Made by a program: the position numbers and the translations under genes. From positions 367,170,795-367,234,794 of the forward strand of contig CAKMRJ010000001.1 in the NCBI GenBank assembly GCA_928212115.1: a stretch of 64,000 nt of DNA. Reading direction: 5' to 3'. Below the pieces are notes generated by a model that was given only the letters and a program-made list of their open reading frames with translations, ran no database searches and was not told the origin of the DNA. Positions 1 to 11,735 of this stretch are shown one piece after another. The stretch comes from Lactuca virosa. Taxonomy: Eukaryota; Streptophyta; Magnoliopsida; Asterales; Asteraceae. Numbering within the stretch: the first letter of the stretch is position 1; each line of letters starts with the position of its first letter.

Positions 1-338
1 ACCTTCGGTAAAAGCGATATCTGTGGGCCCATCGATGATTTAAAGATGATACATGTGAGTGCTTGGCCAAGCCCAGGACTGATTTGATTGTTCAATCAGT
101 CAGTCATCATGAAATCGGAAATCGGGAAACAACAAATGAACAGAGAAATGATGATAATCCATGTCTCAGTCCATATGATATCTAGAATGGAGGAATATAT
201 GATCCCTTATCGTAATGGACAAGTCATTGACAAAGTCGAGTTCATCGACAAGGTCAGAGTTCGACAGAAGCTTTTGAGAGCTACGATTGCTGATCGGTTC
301 CTGAAGTCATACGCGAGAGATAGTTTTTAGACTTATCC
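1..338 (+). other. RE1: 3' noncoding end of a Copia element
   Basis: This matches, with scattered changes, the stretch just upstream of the 3' LTR of RE12 (about 60790-61110). Shared blocks are the GCGATATCTGTGGGCCC segment, the CGGAAATCGGGAAACAACA segment and GATATCTAGAATGGAGGAAT. The same block lies in reverse orientation at the 3' ends of RE3 (about 4340-4700) and RE6 (about 27420-27750). It is therefore the conserved 3' untranslated part of this Copia family. The body of RE1 lies left of the window. No supported protein is encoded here. Confidence 0.8.
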
Positions 339-349
339 AAGTGGGAGAC
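339..349 (+). other. RE1 polypurine tract
   Basis: AAGTGGGAGAC directly precedes the LTR start TGTTGGATTA. The same tract stands before the RE12 3' LTR at 61110-61120 and, inverted, beside the RE3 and RE6 3' LTRs. In LTR retrotransposons this is the plus-strand DNA primer site. Confidence 0.85.
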
Positions 350-1075
350 TGTTGGATTAATGTCTAAGTCCATAACTATAAATGGTAAGACTTGACCCGA
401 CCCGACATGGTCCATTTGGGTGCATGGCATCATGCATTTGGATACACTATAATGAGAGAAATAACACTTAGGTTGGTTAATATATTATAAGTTCTAATAT
501 ATTAATAAGGTATTTACTTAGTATTGATCAAGAATAATTTGGAATTAATTAAGTGATCAAAAGGAGATTAATTACATATATGGGTTGATGGTGTAATCAT
601 TCATTCTTATATATGTGTGGGCTTGTGATCCAAGATTCCTTATGTTGGACTAAGTCCATGGGGTGACCCATGGATACTCCATGGAGGTTTAAAATCCATG
701 GAGCATAAGGAATGGGTAAATTATGAGTTACATGGTGTAACCCTAATAGCCACCATATAAAAGACCCATGGCTCAAGAAATTGTGCACTAATGTGTGAGT
801 GTGAGGGCTAACGATTTCAAGGAGTGTTCAAGTTCTCTCAAGTTATTCCAAGTGTATTTGGTGTTGTGTGAACCATTTGAGTGTCACACTTGGGGCACTA
901 GGCACTCAAGCTTCATGAAGACATTCTACATCAAAGAGGTGGTATTCTATCTTGTTATATTTATTATTTTGTATGCTAGATTAGGATAATACCTTGGATG
1001 TTCATAATTGTATGTATAATAGAGAAAACATAGATCCAAGGTATTTAGGGTTGCATGTACACTTAGGAGTATACA
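350..1075 (+). repeat. RE1 3' LTR (Copia)
   Basis: The repeat starts TGTTGGATTAATGTCTAAGTC, like the RE11 and RE12 LTRs. It shares with them the AT-rich block near 470-560 and the late segment AATAGAGAAA...TAGATCCAAG. A TATA-like ATATAAAAG near 755-763 would suit the promoter. The end is set near ATACA at 1075 by alignment to the RE12 LTR, where the LTR stops before the primer site. No partner LTR is in the window, so this is a 3' LTR whose element lies to the left. No target duplication can be tested. Confidence 0.75.
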
Positions 1076-1540
1076 GTGTTAAGGTTTCGGAGGGAAAGGT
1101 ACTCCTCGCATGAGTACTTCGGGGTTTAGAATACGAGGTAGACGATTTTGAGATCTGGGTTGGGTTGTCATTACGAATGACGAGAGTTTCGTTGATTTGA
1201 CGGTCAAGGCGATGGAAACATATGAACTTAGTATGGTGAGGACCACGCCAATTCATGACGAAAGATGACAACAGACTCTTTACAGAAACAAATGTTAGGC
1301 CGATTTGAAAGAGATGTTTGTTATTAGATGGTGTATCCCGAGTGTGTTAGACAATGTACTTTGTGTAAACGTTCCTATGCTTTCTGTTTTCTCTTTGATA
1401 TTACCACTGCCACAAATCGTACCGCGATGAGCGAGTAATAATAGTGCAAGTGTTTTGATAACTAGTGTCGGTACTTTATGTTTCGATCCTCTTCGGTACC
1501 TCTATGATCACCTGGCATATACAAGTTATGTTAATTAAGA
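1076..1540. other. Unassigned spacer
   Basis: No LTR end, primer site, conserved protein motif or internal repeat was recognised here. Short ORFs on both strands show no familiar domain. It is probably an old repeat fragment between RE1 and RE2. Confidence 0.4.
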
Positions 1541-1870
1541 TGAATAAGACGGTCGACTGAGTGACTCTGCCCTAAATCCACCACCAGACAAGGAACAGGA
1601 ATTAAGGCGGAATTACTCACTCTAATTTTGCAAAATCTTAGTTATGCACAACCCTAATGTATATACTAAGCCATCATAGTTTCCCTGAACGGATCTTTAG
1701 TTCTCTTGTGAATGATGTGACTTGTTCAGATGAGTGAGTTATTATAATTACTTTTAAATGTTTTCCCCAAGTTTTAATCTTATATAAATATAAATTAAAT
1801 TTTAAAGTAATTTTATTTAGAAGACATACCAAAATCTCAAAAGAGGGGTTCTTCGTTGTTCCCTTATGTC
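1541..1870 (-). other. Leader-like Gypsy fragment beyond RE2 gag
   Basis: The block around 1565-1700 (GGAACAGGAATTAAGG, then CTTAGTTATG and TATACTAAGC) matches the 5' leader of RE9 near 50480-50580 and, more weakly, RE2's own leader near 2945-3050. A leader fragment downstream of a gag remnant implies a rearrangement or a second truncated element. The rest is AT-rich with no recognisable motif. Confidence 0.5.
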
Positions 1871-1876
1871 TTGTCG

Positions 1877-2674
1877 TTAGATTCCTCCTTCTCCCCCGTC
1901 ACCTCTTTCTGTTGGGCAATCTCTCTTGGCATGTCCCATTTCACCACACGCATGGCATACCTGAACTATACCAGCATCGGTGGTTGAAGTGATGTACTGA
2001 GTCGGAGTTTTGCAGAAGCGAACTCCTTCGTCATTTCTCTCCGTTGGACATTCCTTCCTGAAGTGTCCAGATTCGCCACACTTGAAACAAACCTGTTTTA
2101 CTTGGGAGATTGGTTGTGCCGGCGCCCTGCGGAAACGGGCAGTGTGCCCCTTTCTGTTACAATTTCTATAGTGTAACTCTCGGAAGGCTCCTTTGTGGTG
2201 GTAGGTGCATTTGTTGCACTTTGGGAGATTTCCAGCATATCGTTTGACGGAGGTTGTAGTGGCAGATGAAGTGCCAGATGTTGTGACTGCTATTGTGACC
2301 GCATGGGTAGCCACAGGCTGTCATCTGTTGTTAGAACCTTGAGCCGACTTTTTCCCCTTTTTATCCCAAAACTTTCGTTTCTTGTTCTTAGGTTTGTGTT
2401 CTGGGGTGTCCTTGTCAACCGACACTTGCTGGTCCCCTTGATTGTTACTGCGATTAGTATAACCAACACCGCTTCTGCTTCCGCTGGTGTTATTAGCATT
2501 TAAATGTGCCATGACGACTGTCACATAGAACCAGATCCAGAAGCTCCTCATCGAGTAGACACCATACTCAACAGAAATACAAACATATAAATGATAAACA
2601 TAATACCGAGGATACTTCCACCCCACAAACCCCTTAGAATTTCCAAGACCATCCATGCCTCGAGTATAGATCAT
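1877..2674 (-). pseudogene. gag: RE2 gag remnant with CCHC zinc knuckles
   Basis: Gag is the capsid and nucleocapsid polyprotein that packages element RNA into virus-like particles in the cytoplasm. Two reading frames are joined here. The upstream frame (2321-2674) contains MAHLNANNTSGSRSG, which resembles the gag start of RE7 and is followed by a Lys-rich tract. The downstream frame (1877-2314) has two intact knuckles, CFKCGESGHFRKEC and CHACGEMGHAKRDC. An earlier knuckle-like block, CNKCTYHHKG, has lost cysteines. The large capsid domain between start and knuckles, seen in RE7 and RE9, is missing, so this is an internal deletion plus a frameshift. Domain identity is clear; exact family is not. 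Confidence 0.75.
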
Positions 2675-2716
2675 GTGTTTTTAGTAGTATGGCCTCAATA
2701 CTACCTTTCATACCTC
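2669..2716 (-). other. Gypsy stem-loop motif, copy 1
   Basis: AGTAGTAT and ATACTACC are inverted arms around a 7-nt loop. The arms are flanked by blocks that also occur at 38021-38067 (RE7) and 50202-50245 (RE9): a TG-rich segment on one side and TTTCATACC or TTCCACACC on the other. Here it lies just upstream of the gag remnant, as in RE9. Confidence 0.6.
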
Positions 2717-3388
2717 TCTGAACTTTCCTCAAGAACCATCTCGAATCCTCTAAGTCACCATACTAAATTTATACACACCATCCCTATACTAAACAACATG
2801 CTTATCCTACTATAGCATATCCTAGGCTCTCCTAGGAATTCTCAACTCAACCGCCCTGCAATACTGATAACCTCAACTAACACTTTTGGTTGCCTTATCA
2901 ATGCAATTTGTACACAAAATGGGATCACATATATTGTCGAATAATGATTATACCCTAAGTCCACAACCAAATAAGGAACATGAAATAAGGCTAAATCGAT
3001 CATTCTAGAGCTCTATGAACTAATCATATACTACTTTTAAGGAATACACTTAGCAATTATCTGAGTCGATATCAATTCTAAGTAAGACATAGCGTCCAAT
3101 CCTCCTAGGCTATAAGGCATCACACAAATCAGACAATTCTATCGTATGATTCCTGAAGGTATACTTAGCCATACTCTAGTATGCATTTCAAATATCATGC
3201 ATACTAATCATAACACATGGGTATGGGTATTTTCAGAACCACTTACTTGAGCACAGTTGATTGCACCATCACACCCCTTTCCTTCGTCAAAATATTTTTA
3301 GAAAATTTCATTTTTATTTTGAAAGATTACCAATTCCTCAGTTTGAGTTCTGACACACCCGAAAGTGTGCCCGAATCCCTCAAACAAA
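2717..3388 (-). other. RE2 5' leader, noncoding
   Basis: This lies between the primer site and the gag remnant on the minus strand. It contains the CCTAAGTCCACAACCAAATAAGG-like block shared with RE9 and a TCAGACAATTCTATCGTATG block close to RE9 50630-50660. No coding potential is seen. Confidence 0.6.
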
Positions 3389-3400
3389 GGCTCTGATACA
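3389..3400 (-). other. RE2 primer-binding site
   Basis: GGCTCTGATACA on the + strand is the reverse complement of a TGGTATCAGAGC-type site with a changed end. It matches the 3' end of initiator tRNA-Met, which would prime minus-strand DNA. Confidence 0.7.
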
Positions 3401-3404
3401 ACCA

Positions 3405-3540
3405 TATAACATCCCAAAACAGTGATAAAATTTTTCATTTTAAAAATCACTAATTTCATACATCAGATGTCTCAAGTGATGGAAAACATAGGTTACACCA
3501 CAATGCTCTATGCGGAAAAACAATTAACAATTAAACGTAT
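3405..3540 (-). repeat. RE2 5' LTR fragment (Gypsy)
   Basis: The fragment starts TATAACATCCC next to the primer site, a mutated form of the TGTAACAYCC ends seen in RE7 to RE10. It becomes indistinct where the RE3 LTR begins. The cut point at about 3540 is approximate. Confidence 0.5.
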
Positions 3541-4325
3541 TATGGTACATGCATCCTATAGGATCTATGTCTTTCACATAAAGGTAACATACTATGAACT
3601 ACCAAACTACAAAACCTAATGAAATCTAAATTCAAAAGAAAGGTATACATACCTCTTGATTTGTTGTTACAAACAAACCAATAACCTTCGTAAGAACCAT
3701 CTAGAACCTAGCAACAATTACCGTGCCTCTTATGGTTCACACACAACCCTAATAACTAGGATACTTGAAGAGAAAGAGGAGAGAAGTGAAAATTTTTGGC
3801 CTAGGTTCTCTAGAAGGAAGTGACCAAAAATTAGATGTCAAGGCCCCTTTATATAACTGTTAGAAGAATCCCACATAAGCCTTACTTGATTAAAATAATA
3901 ATATCTTAAATCAAGTAATTATCTGGTTCCTTAATTATCTTCAAGAGATATTCTAGATCCTTAAGGAACCCTTACAAAATCGTCCCTCCCTAGAATTATT
4001 CTAGAATCCCTCTCTTGTTCAACTATTGAAGAACTACAGCTTAGGTCCTTGTACTTTTAATTAATCCAATTAATCCCGAAACTAATTCTAATTAATTTAT
4101 GATTAATTCTTAATTAAATATTACTATTTCTAATTAATATATTATTTCCATAATATATTAACAAATACATTTATTGCTATTTTTTAATCATATAATAAAC
4201 CAATTTAATCAGTCTCTCTAAAAGTCATCTTATTTAATTACTAGGTTTGAGGGCAACCCAAAATGACTTTGCTATTAATCAAGTATATACTAATTTAGTT
4301 ATTGGCTGAGACACCTAATCCAACA
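3541..4325 (-). repeat. RE3 3' LTR (Copia)
   Basis: On the + strand it ends ...CCTAATCCAACA, the reverse complement of the family start TGTTGGATTAGG, directly beside the polypurine tract. The AT-rich block at 4040-4200 matches RE6 at about 34110-34250. The left edge is degraded and uncertain. A TATA-like CCCTTTATATAAC lies near 3845-3857. Confidence 0.75.
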
Positions 4326-5205
4326 GTCTCCCACTTGGATAAGTCTATAACTAGAATTACTAGTATAACTTCTAAATTAGACAGCAAAGAGTGCTTCCAT
4401 AGCAATTGTCAAACTCCAAACTAAACGTCCATCGGTCCTATGATAAGTGATCAAATATTCCTCCGTTCTTCAAGATATCGTATGGACACGAGACATGGAT
4501 TAGAATCAATCTCATTGTCTAATTTTTGTTTCCCGATTTCCGGATTTGTGATGAAGGCATAAGATATCTAATTGAACACATAAATTTAGTCTTGGTTGGG
4601 CCCAACACTATAAGTCAACACCAAATCACCGAGGGGCAGAAATATATCGCTTTTCCTATTAGGGAAAAAGGAATGGATAAACTTTGAGTTATATGCTTGT
4701 ATCTTTTACTCACCAAATCATGCATGACATTGTGTTTTATAGCATCATGTTACTGATGTGTTTTAACAACACGAATGCATAATCGGCTTGCAAATTACAA
4801 CTCATATATCTTTGTTTTAAGAATATAAGATACTATCATCTCAGAATTACTCGTGATATAATCCATGGTGTAATTCTCCGAGTGTGAATTTATCCAATAC
4901 TTAAATCTCCATTTCTAAGTACTCATGAACGTTGAAGCAATACTATTGCTATTTCTAACTCCTTCGACAATCTACTATCCAATTCATGATAGTCTTAGTT
5001 CACTATTTACGTCCCAAAGTATGAGCGACTGTGAAATTCGAATAATTAAATTATTCAGGAAGTAAAACATGAAAAATTGAAACAGAAGAACAATTAACAA
5101 AGGCAGTAAATAAACTTATAAATAATCTCTATTATTTAATCACCAAAAGTCAATTACACTTATTTGTTACAAGTTTCAAAAAATAATCATCTAACTACTA
5201 AAACT
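4326..5205 (-). other. RE3 polypurine tract and 3' noncoding region
   Basis: GTCTCCCACTTG (4326-4337) is the reverse complement of the AAGTGGGAGAC tract beside the LTR. The following 870 bp match the same part of RE6 (27420-28300) and, inverted, RE12 (about 60360-61110). No ORF is supported. Conservation among family members suggests a 3' UTR with a role in the element, but that role is unknown. Confidence 0.7.
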
Positions 5206-8198
5206 AATACCATCTCTCAGACCAATACTCCTAGCATGTTGATTATGCTTGACCCTACTCAGAGCCTTCGTCAAAAAGATCTGTAGGATTATGTTTCAAT
5301 GATACCCTCTTCATGATGAGGTGACCTTCTTCTACTCTATGTCTGATGTAATGGTACTTTCAGTCGATATGTATTGACTTGACATGGTCTCTTGGTCTTT
5401 AGTCCAAGAAACCTCACCTTCATTATCGCAGAAAAGTTCCGTTGGATCCTGAATGGTTGGAACCACTCTAATGAAGTTCCTTAACCAAGCTGCTTCCTTT
5501 TTTGATGCTTCACTCACTGCTATGTACTCTGATTCACACGTAGAATCAGCCACCGTATCTTGCTTTGAACTTTTCCAAGTAACTGCTCCTCCATTTAGTA
5601 GAACTACCTAGCCCGAATGAGACTGAAAGTTGTCTCTATTTGTCTGAAAGTTGGCGTCACTATAACTAGTCACTCTCAATGTATCATTTTATCCAAAGAC
5701 TAGAATCGTATACCTAGTTCTTCGCAGATACTTGAGAATGTTCTTAATTGTTGTCCAATGAGCTTTGCTACGATTTCTCTGATCACGATTGACCATGCTT
5801 AAATCAAAGGGCACATCAGGGTGAGTACATTCCATAACATACATGATCGATCCTATTGCCGAAGCATAGGGTACTCGACTCACGTCAGCTATCTCTTCAT
5901 ATGTACTCGACTTTGAGTCTTACTCAATTTGGCATTACTCTAAATAGGTAGATCACCTTTCTTGGAATTTAGCATAGTAAACTATTTAAATACCTTTCGA
6001 AGTATGTACTATGACTAAGTCCAATTAGTCTTTTCTTTCTATCTCTCAAAATTCTTATCCCGAAAATATAGGTTGCCTCTCCTAGATCCTATGTAGAGAA
6101 ACACTTTCCAAGCCAAGATTTCACTTCTTGCAAGGTTGCAACGTTATTTCCTATAAGTAGTAAGTCATCAACATATAACACTAGCAAGGTTACTATACTC
6201 CCACTAGCTTTGACATATACGTAATACTCATCCTCATTCCTAGAAAAACCAAACTCCTTGACCTTATCATGGAAGCAAAGATTCCAACTGCTAGATGCTT
6301 GTTTCAATCCGTAGATGGATTTATGAAGCTTGCACACTCTATCGGGATAATTTGCATCAACAAAACCCTGTGGCTGACTGATGCAAACATCCTCGGCCAA
6401 CTTCCCATTAAGGAAATCAGTTTTGACATTCATCTGTCATATTTCATAATCATGAAAGGGAGCTATGGCGAGCATTATCCTAATAGATTTTATCTTGGCC
6501 ACTGGTGAGAAGGTCTCATCATAGTCAATCCATGGGGTTTGAGTAAAGCCCTTCGCAACCAGTCATGCCTTGAATGTGTGCACATTTCCATCCATGTCGT
6601 CTTCTTCTTGAAGATCAATTTGTAACCAACTGTCTTTTGACCAGGTTCTTGATTAACCAAATTCCAAACTTGGTTATCCTACATTGACTTGATCTCACTA
6701 TACATTGCCTCTTTCCATTTGGCTGTCTCAGGACTTGCCATTTCTTCCTTGTAGTTACCTGGTTCATCTAAATTTACCAGTGTTTGATCACTGATAAACG
6801 TATCACTATTCAACGTTACATGGAAACATATAATGTTGGCGGCATGCTAACTCTATTCGAACGACGAAGAGGTAATGAATTATCAACATGCTCAATTGGA
6901 ATTTCTTCCTCTGGTTAAGTGCTAGTATCTTGTAAGGTTCCTTCATTGGTTTACTCTTGAATCCGTTCAAGGTCAATTGTACTTCCACTATCCTCTTTCC
7001 ATATGAGTTGTCTCTTGCGAAAGACTCTTCTTCGTGCTACAAAGACCATGTTCTCACTAGGTCTGTTGAACAAATATCCAAAATACTTTTGTGGGTAGCC
7101 AATGGAAATACACTTCTCACTTCTGGCTTCCAATTTTTCATGAGTCTCTCGTCTAACGAAAGCTTCAGTGCCCTAGACTTTGATATGTGCTAACGAGGGA
7201 ACTTTCCATATCCACATCTTGTAAGGTGTTTTAGCAACCTTTTTAGTAATGACAAGATTGAGGATATGGGAGGTTGTCTCTAAGGTATACCCCAAGAAGG
7301 AGATGGGAAGAGTGGCTCGACTCATCATGGAACAAACCATATCCAATAAGGTCTGATTGCGCCTCTCAGCCACGCCATTAAGTTGTAGTGTTTTAGGATG
7401 GGTCAATTGTGAAACTATTCCACATTCGTTGAGGTAGTCGTGGAATTCGATACTAAGATACTCTCCTCCTCTATCACCTTGAAGCATCTTAATCTTCCTG
7501 CCCAATTGATTCTCGACTTCATGTTTAAACTCTTTGAACTTTTCAAAGGTTTCTCATTTATGCTTGATCAAGTAAAGGTAACCATCTCTACTATAATCAT
7601 CACTAAATGTCAACTAAAATCGATTAGCATATTTTGTTGTGGATCTGAAGGGCCCATACACATCTGTGTGTATGAGATCTAAAATTCCTTTACCTCTTTC
7701 ACAAGAATTAGTGAAAGGTGATTTTGTCATCTTGCCCAAAAGGCAAGACTCGCATTCATCATCTGACCTTAAGTAAAATGATTCCAACACTCCATCTTTT
7801 TGGAGTTGGGTGATGCATTTCTTGTTAATGTACCCAAGACGGCCATGCCACAAGCATGCCTTGTCTAAACCATTATACGAATCAATGTGAAATACACTAT
7901 TTCCTAAGCTATCAACACAAGTCACAGTTTTATACACTCCATCACAAGGTAAAGCTTCAAATTTAAAAACTCCATTTCTATAAACCAAATAGAACCATGT
8001 GTATCATTAAAAGAATAACGAAAACCTTGTCTGAACAATGGATGGAATGAAATAATGTTTCAAGTAATTTCTAACAAATAGTAACAATTTATTTAATCTA
8101 AACTAACTTCACTACTAATCATAGATGATAAGTCCCAATCTTGGTCACAGGAGAAGATCACCGATTTCCCATGATCAGATTCATCCTTCCATGCTCCA
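5206..8198 (-). pseudogene. pol: RE3 pol remnant: integrase, RT, RNase H
   Basis: The pol polyprotein makes and inserts element cDNA. From 5' to 3' (right to left): GAG-pre-integrase with the WHGRLG start and CESCLLGKMTKSPF (7614-7988). The second zinc-binding position reads Tyr (LGYIN) where His is usual. Then comes the integrase core with GDRGGEY and NGVAERRNQTLLD (7173-7505). RT follows with NVKTDFLNGKL and an intact YVDDLLLIGN site (6089-6433). Next are the RT thumb with MSRVPYASAIGSIMY (5689-5883) and RNase H with DSTCESEYIAVSEA (5332-5553). The frame is broken by many stops and shifts, so no functional enzyme is expected. RE6 carries the same domain order and is a close relative. Confidence 0.85.
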
Positions 8199-9814
8199 TG
8201 TTAGATGCCATTTTATGCATCTTTTAGGGTAGTTTTCATTATCATTTAGCATCATATTTTCTACATTTGCATGCCATTTGTTTAAATAGTGTTCAGCTCA
8301 TGTATTCTATAAGAATTCCCGTAATGCTCATGTTGTAAGTCAATTTTAGATAGTTTGATGGAGCAGTGTTTTGGGAGCATTTGGAGCTTAAAATGGAGCT
8401 TGGAACTTATGAAGGATTCTGATGAATGCTTGGAAGATGTTTTGGTCAAGAAACATTCGATCGAATTGATCCCACGAAGATAGATTCTTCAATCTGAAGC
8501 TAAAGGATGTTGCTGCCAGCTTTGACCCCCTGTCAGTATTTTGACCATATCTCATGAACCGTAACTCCGATTGACGAGATTTTAAATGTTCTAAAACTAG
8601 AATAAATTTCAGACGTCTTAGGCAAAACATACGATCGCAACTCTTGCCCATGCGATCACATGGAGCCCATATACGATCGCAATTTTTCCAAAAAGTGTCG
8701 AAATAGCATCCTACTTCATTAAAAAGGCTCGTGACGCGTTATCTTCAATACCTGTGATCGCAACCTCAATACATGAGATCGCATATTATCATAATCTTCT
8801 TCCGGAAGCTTCCACCTTGAGTATAAATACAACCCTCATAATCAGTTGTAAGGGTTGAACGATTCCAGACGAAGAAACCAATTTAGAATGCGATTTTCGA
8901 ATTCTTTCAGCAACTTTTGGAGATCTGAAGACTGCGAATCATCTCACACATTTAGTTTATAGTATTTATCAGTAGATGTTCCTTTTATCTAGTTTAATTT
9001 TGTTTTTATCCCTGTCTTCCTAAACTTTAGTTTTCAGTTCAGCATAGACTGGTACTTTTCATGTAATTAGTTTTCAAATCTGATTTTCGTTTTGTGTTTC
9101 TATCTAGATTTTTCAGTTTTCGGCTTAATGAACGTTTGGTTTTAAATTCTTGTTAGTCTGATAACCTAGCTAGGGTTTTATCATTCCAGTTAATCAGTTA
9201 ATATAATTTGTAATTGTTCTTGTCAACTGGTAATAAGTAACAAGTATCAGATTGGTTCCGTTTTGGGATGTAACTCTCGTATAAATTGAAAAACCATATC
9301 TTTACGCTTCCGAGCTTGTGATAAGTATTGGATATTGCTGTGAATTTTACACAAAACTTAATGAAATTTTTCCTGATTTAATTAAGAGCTTGTTTAATTG
9401 AACAGTAAAAGGTTAGGGTTAATTCAAAAAGCATGTTTTGATTAACTAGTTTAGGTAAAAGAGATTATACTAGAGCTTGTTAGTTTTTCTCAGTACTAGT
9501 TTAGATAGAACGCATCTCAAATAATTAGATATGTGTTAGTTGCATGATTAGGAAAGCCATAGTAGAACCGAAACTGTTTTTATTATTGCTTTTCATTTAA
9601 TTTAATATCACTACATTTTTTTTAGTTTTTAGTTTAATTCAAATCCCCCTTTTAAAATTTTATGTTTCTTGACTAGAATGTGCCTCATGCAAAAAGTCAT
9701 TGACTGTTAGACTGTGTCCCTGAGGATTCGACCCTGCTTACCTATACAATATTTTTAGTGCAACCAGCAGTGATCAATTTATTTGCTTAATACGCGCGCG
9801 ACAACGTGTTAACA
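8199..9814 (+). repeat. RE4 5' LTR (Athila-like)
   Basis: It starts TGTTAGATGCC at the break in RE3 and ends GTGTTAACA just before the primer site. Its second half matches 13007-13383 and 26293-27103. A TATA box GTATAAATAC at 8821-8830 lies in AAGCTTCCACCTTGA...ACAACCCTCATAA, conserved in both copies. Upstream are several GATCGCA motifs (see findings). Confidence 0.88.
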
Positions 9815-9817
9815 AAT

Positions 9818-9835
9818 TGGCTCCGTTATCGGGGA
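9818..9835 (+). other. RE4 primer-binding site (tRNA-Asp type)
   Basis: TGGCTCCGTTATCGGGGA starts 3 nt after the LTR end. It differs by two bases from the TGGCGCCGTTGCCGGGGA site common in Athila/Tat elements, which pairs with tRNA-Asp. All other primer sites in the window are tRNA-iMet type. Confidence 0.85.
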
Positions 9836-9857
9836 CACGGTTCTTTCTAATAGTTTT

Positions 9858-11656
9858 ATGCCAAAAAAAAATTTCGTTCAGGTACACCTCTAGCTTTTGA
9901 TCCAGAAATCGAAAGAACTGCAAGGAAACTGAAGAAAGAAGAAACAAGAAAGAAACGATCAGCTGGTCTCTTTGGTTCATCATCCTCCATACCTCTAGAA
10001 ACCTTCACACCACAAGGCACTCCCTTGTGGAACGAATCAGATATGTTTATTCCGAAAGTACCCCCATCTTCTCCTCAAAACAGCCCTTATAAAACATATT
10101 CCCCACCCTCTTCTGTTAAATCTGAACCCACTGATTCTTCAGAATCCGAATATGAAGGATCAACCATGAGTGGAGACGAGGCAGAAAAGACTCTCGAGAG
10201 TGGGCCACTCAAGAGGTCAATTAGCAGCCCCTCTACATCACGTTTCCAGAAGCCCAAAACTTCGAACTTAAATATGGGCTGATTCATCTTCTTCCCACAT
10301 TCTAAGGTCTGGAAAATGAAGACCCACATAAATTCCTCAAGGAATTTCACGTGGCTTGTTTAGGAATGAAGTCGCATGCAGTTACTGAGGACTAGATTAA
10401 GCTAAGGGCATTCCCCTTTTTCACTTCAAGATTCAGCAAGGGAATGGTTGTATGAACTCCCATCCAGTTCCATCACCACTCGGATAGAACTCACAAAGCT
10501 ATTCTTAGAGAAATACTTTCCAGAAATGCGAGTCTCCAGTCTTAGAAGAGAAATCATTAGGATCAAACAAGGAAAAAGAGAAGCTTTACATACCTACTGG
10601 GAAAGGTTCAAGAAGCTTCTAGTTTGGTGCCTCCAACATGGGATCAGCGATTATCAACATTATAATTGCCTTTGTGAAGGCCTTACACCCATGGAGAGGA
10701 GCTTGATAAATGCTTCCAGTGGTGGTTCCTTGGGTGATATGACACCAACTGAAATCAAAGAGCTTATCGAAAACATGGCGATCAAGTCTAAATTGATGAA
10801 GGGGTGTCAAGGAAGTAAGTAATGTTCATCTGGAAGCTCAGATATCTAAATTGACGAAAGCTGTTTTGCTCTTGATGAAAGAAAAAGCAGCTACGAAGAA
10901 ACCATGTGGTATATACTTGAAGACGGAACATCCAACTGATATGTGTCCGATTTTACAAGAGGATGTCGCTCCAGTCAAAGTTGTTGGAGGCTATCAGAAT
11001 AATTACCAGAATAATTTTCAGCAGAAGCAACAATATCAGATCCTACCCGGATTCCATCAACAACGAAATTAACAGCAGTCGGGCTTTCAGCAGAACTTTC
11101 AACAGCCCAATTTTCAGAATCATCAACAGCGGAATTTTCAAAATCCGAATTACCAGCATTAATCTTCAAATCAGCAACCCAGTAGTTCCAAAGTAGCCTT
11201 AGAAGATATAGTGAAGAGACTTTCCACGAGCACCTAAACATTTCAGATAGAAACCAGAGCTAGTATCAAGAATTTGGAACAGCAGGTGTCTCAACTTGCC
11301 ACTTATGTGGGTCGTCTAGAATCTCAAGGAAAGTTACCGGGCTACACTGAAAACAATCTGAAGCACAATGTGAGTGCTATTTCCTTGAGATGCGGGAAAA
11401 TATATGGAGGCCAAAACTTATCTGAACCAGAAAACAAATCTGAGGAAGAGTTTGAAGAAATTCTGGTTGAAGAAGGAGATGTGGAAGAGACAGAAAAAGG
11501 AGCTGAAGCTAAAGAGTTTGAAGAGCTCTTGGTGGGAGAAGAAGTTGAAAAAGATAAAGAAAAAGAAACTCCAACATCAGTGAAGCCAGATCCGAAAGAA
11601 TATAAGCCCCTACCCCCATTCCCATCAACACTGAAGAGTACGAAACGCGAAAGATA
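9858..11656 (+). pseudogene. gag: RE4 gag remnant (Athila-like)
   Basis: An ATG at 9858 is followed by a nine-A run. The conserved frame starting RSGTPLAFDPEIERTARK is one base out of register, so the A run holds a frameshift. Later blocks are FELKYGLIHLLPTF (about 10260-10300), the capsid-like stretch from LYELPSSSITTRIEL to ALHTYWERFKKLL (10448-10620), and a degenerate knuckle in which CGIYLKTEHPTDMC has Tyr for a cysteine (10906-10950). A Gln/Asn-rich tract follows (10980-11160). The coiled block NLEQQVSQLA (about 11270-11300) and an acidic tail (11430-11600) end it. Several in-frame stops and at least two frameshifts are visible. The overall layout fits Athila gag. Confidence 0.8.
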
Positions 11657-11735
11657 GGATGAAGATATTATGGATTTTTTCGCAAGGTTGAGGTAAATCT
11701 TCCACTTTTGGATATTATCCAACACATTCCTCATT

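Larger units (their letters stand above)
1541..3540 (-). mobile_element. RE2: decayed Gypsy remnant
   Basis: Read on the minus strand (right to left) the order is LTR fragment, tRNA-iMet-type primer site, 5' leader, hairpin motif, and gag start joined to gag zinc knuckles. A second leader-like fragment lies beyond gag. Pol is absent. The leader shares the stretch with TAAG...GGAACA..AAATAAGG (about 2948-2992) with RE9 (about 50465-50505). The right boundary with RE3 is uncertain by about 60 bp, because both LTR ends are degraded there. Confidence 0.6.
3541..8198 (-). mobile_element. RE3: Copia pseudo-element, 3' part
   Basis: On the minus strand the order is integrase, RT, RNase H, 3' noncoding region, polypurine tract and 3' LTR. 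The element is cut at 8198/8199 by RE4 and resumes at 27104-27352 with the protease start and the gag zinc knuckle. The flanks of RE4 are CTCCA (8194-8198) and CTGCA (27104-27108), which fits a 5-bp target duplication with one change. The equivalent uninterrupted site is visible in RE6 near 31165-31205. Everything 5' of the zinc knuckle is missing. Confidence 0.85.

Noticed and set aside
88..330. 80-codon ORF at the 3' end of RE1
   Set aside because: The matching noncoding segment in RE12 (60880-61100) does not keep the frame, so it is not a conserved protein.
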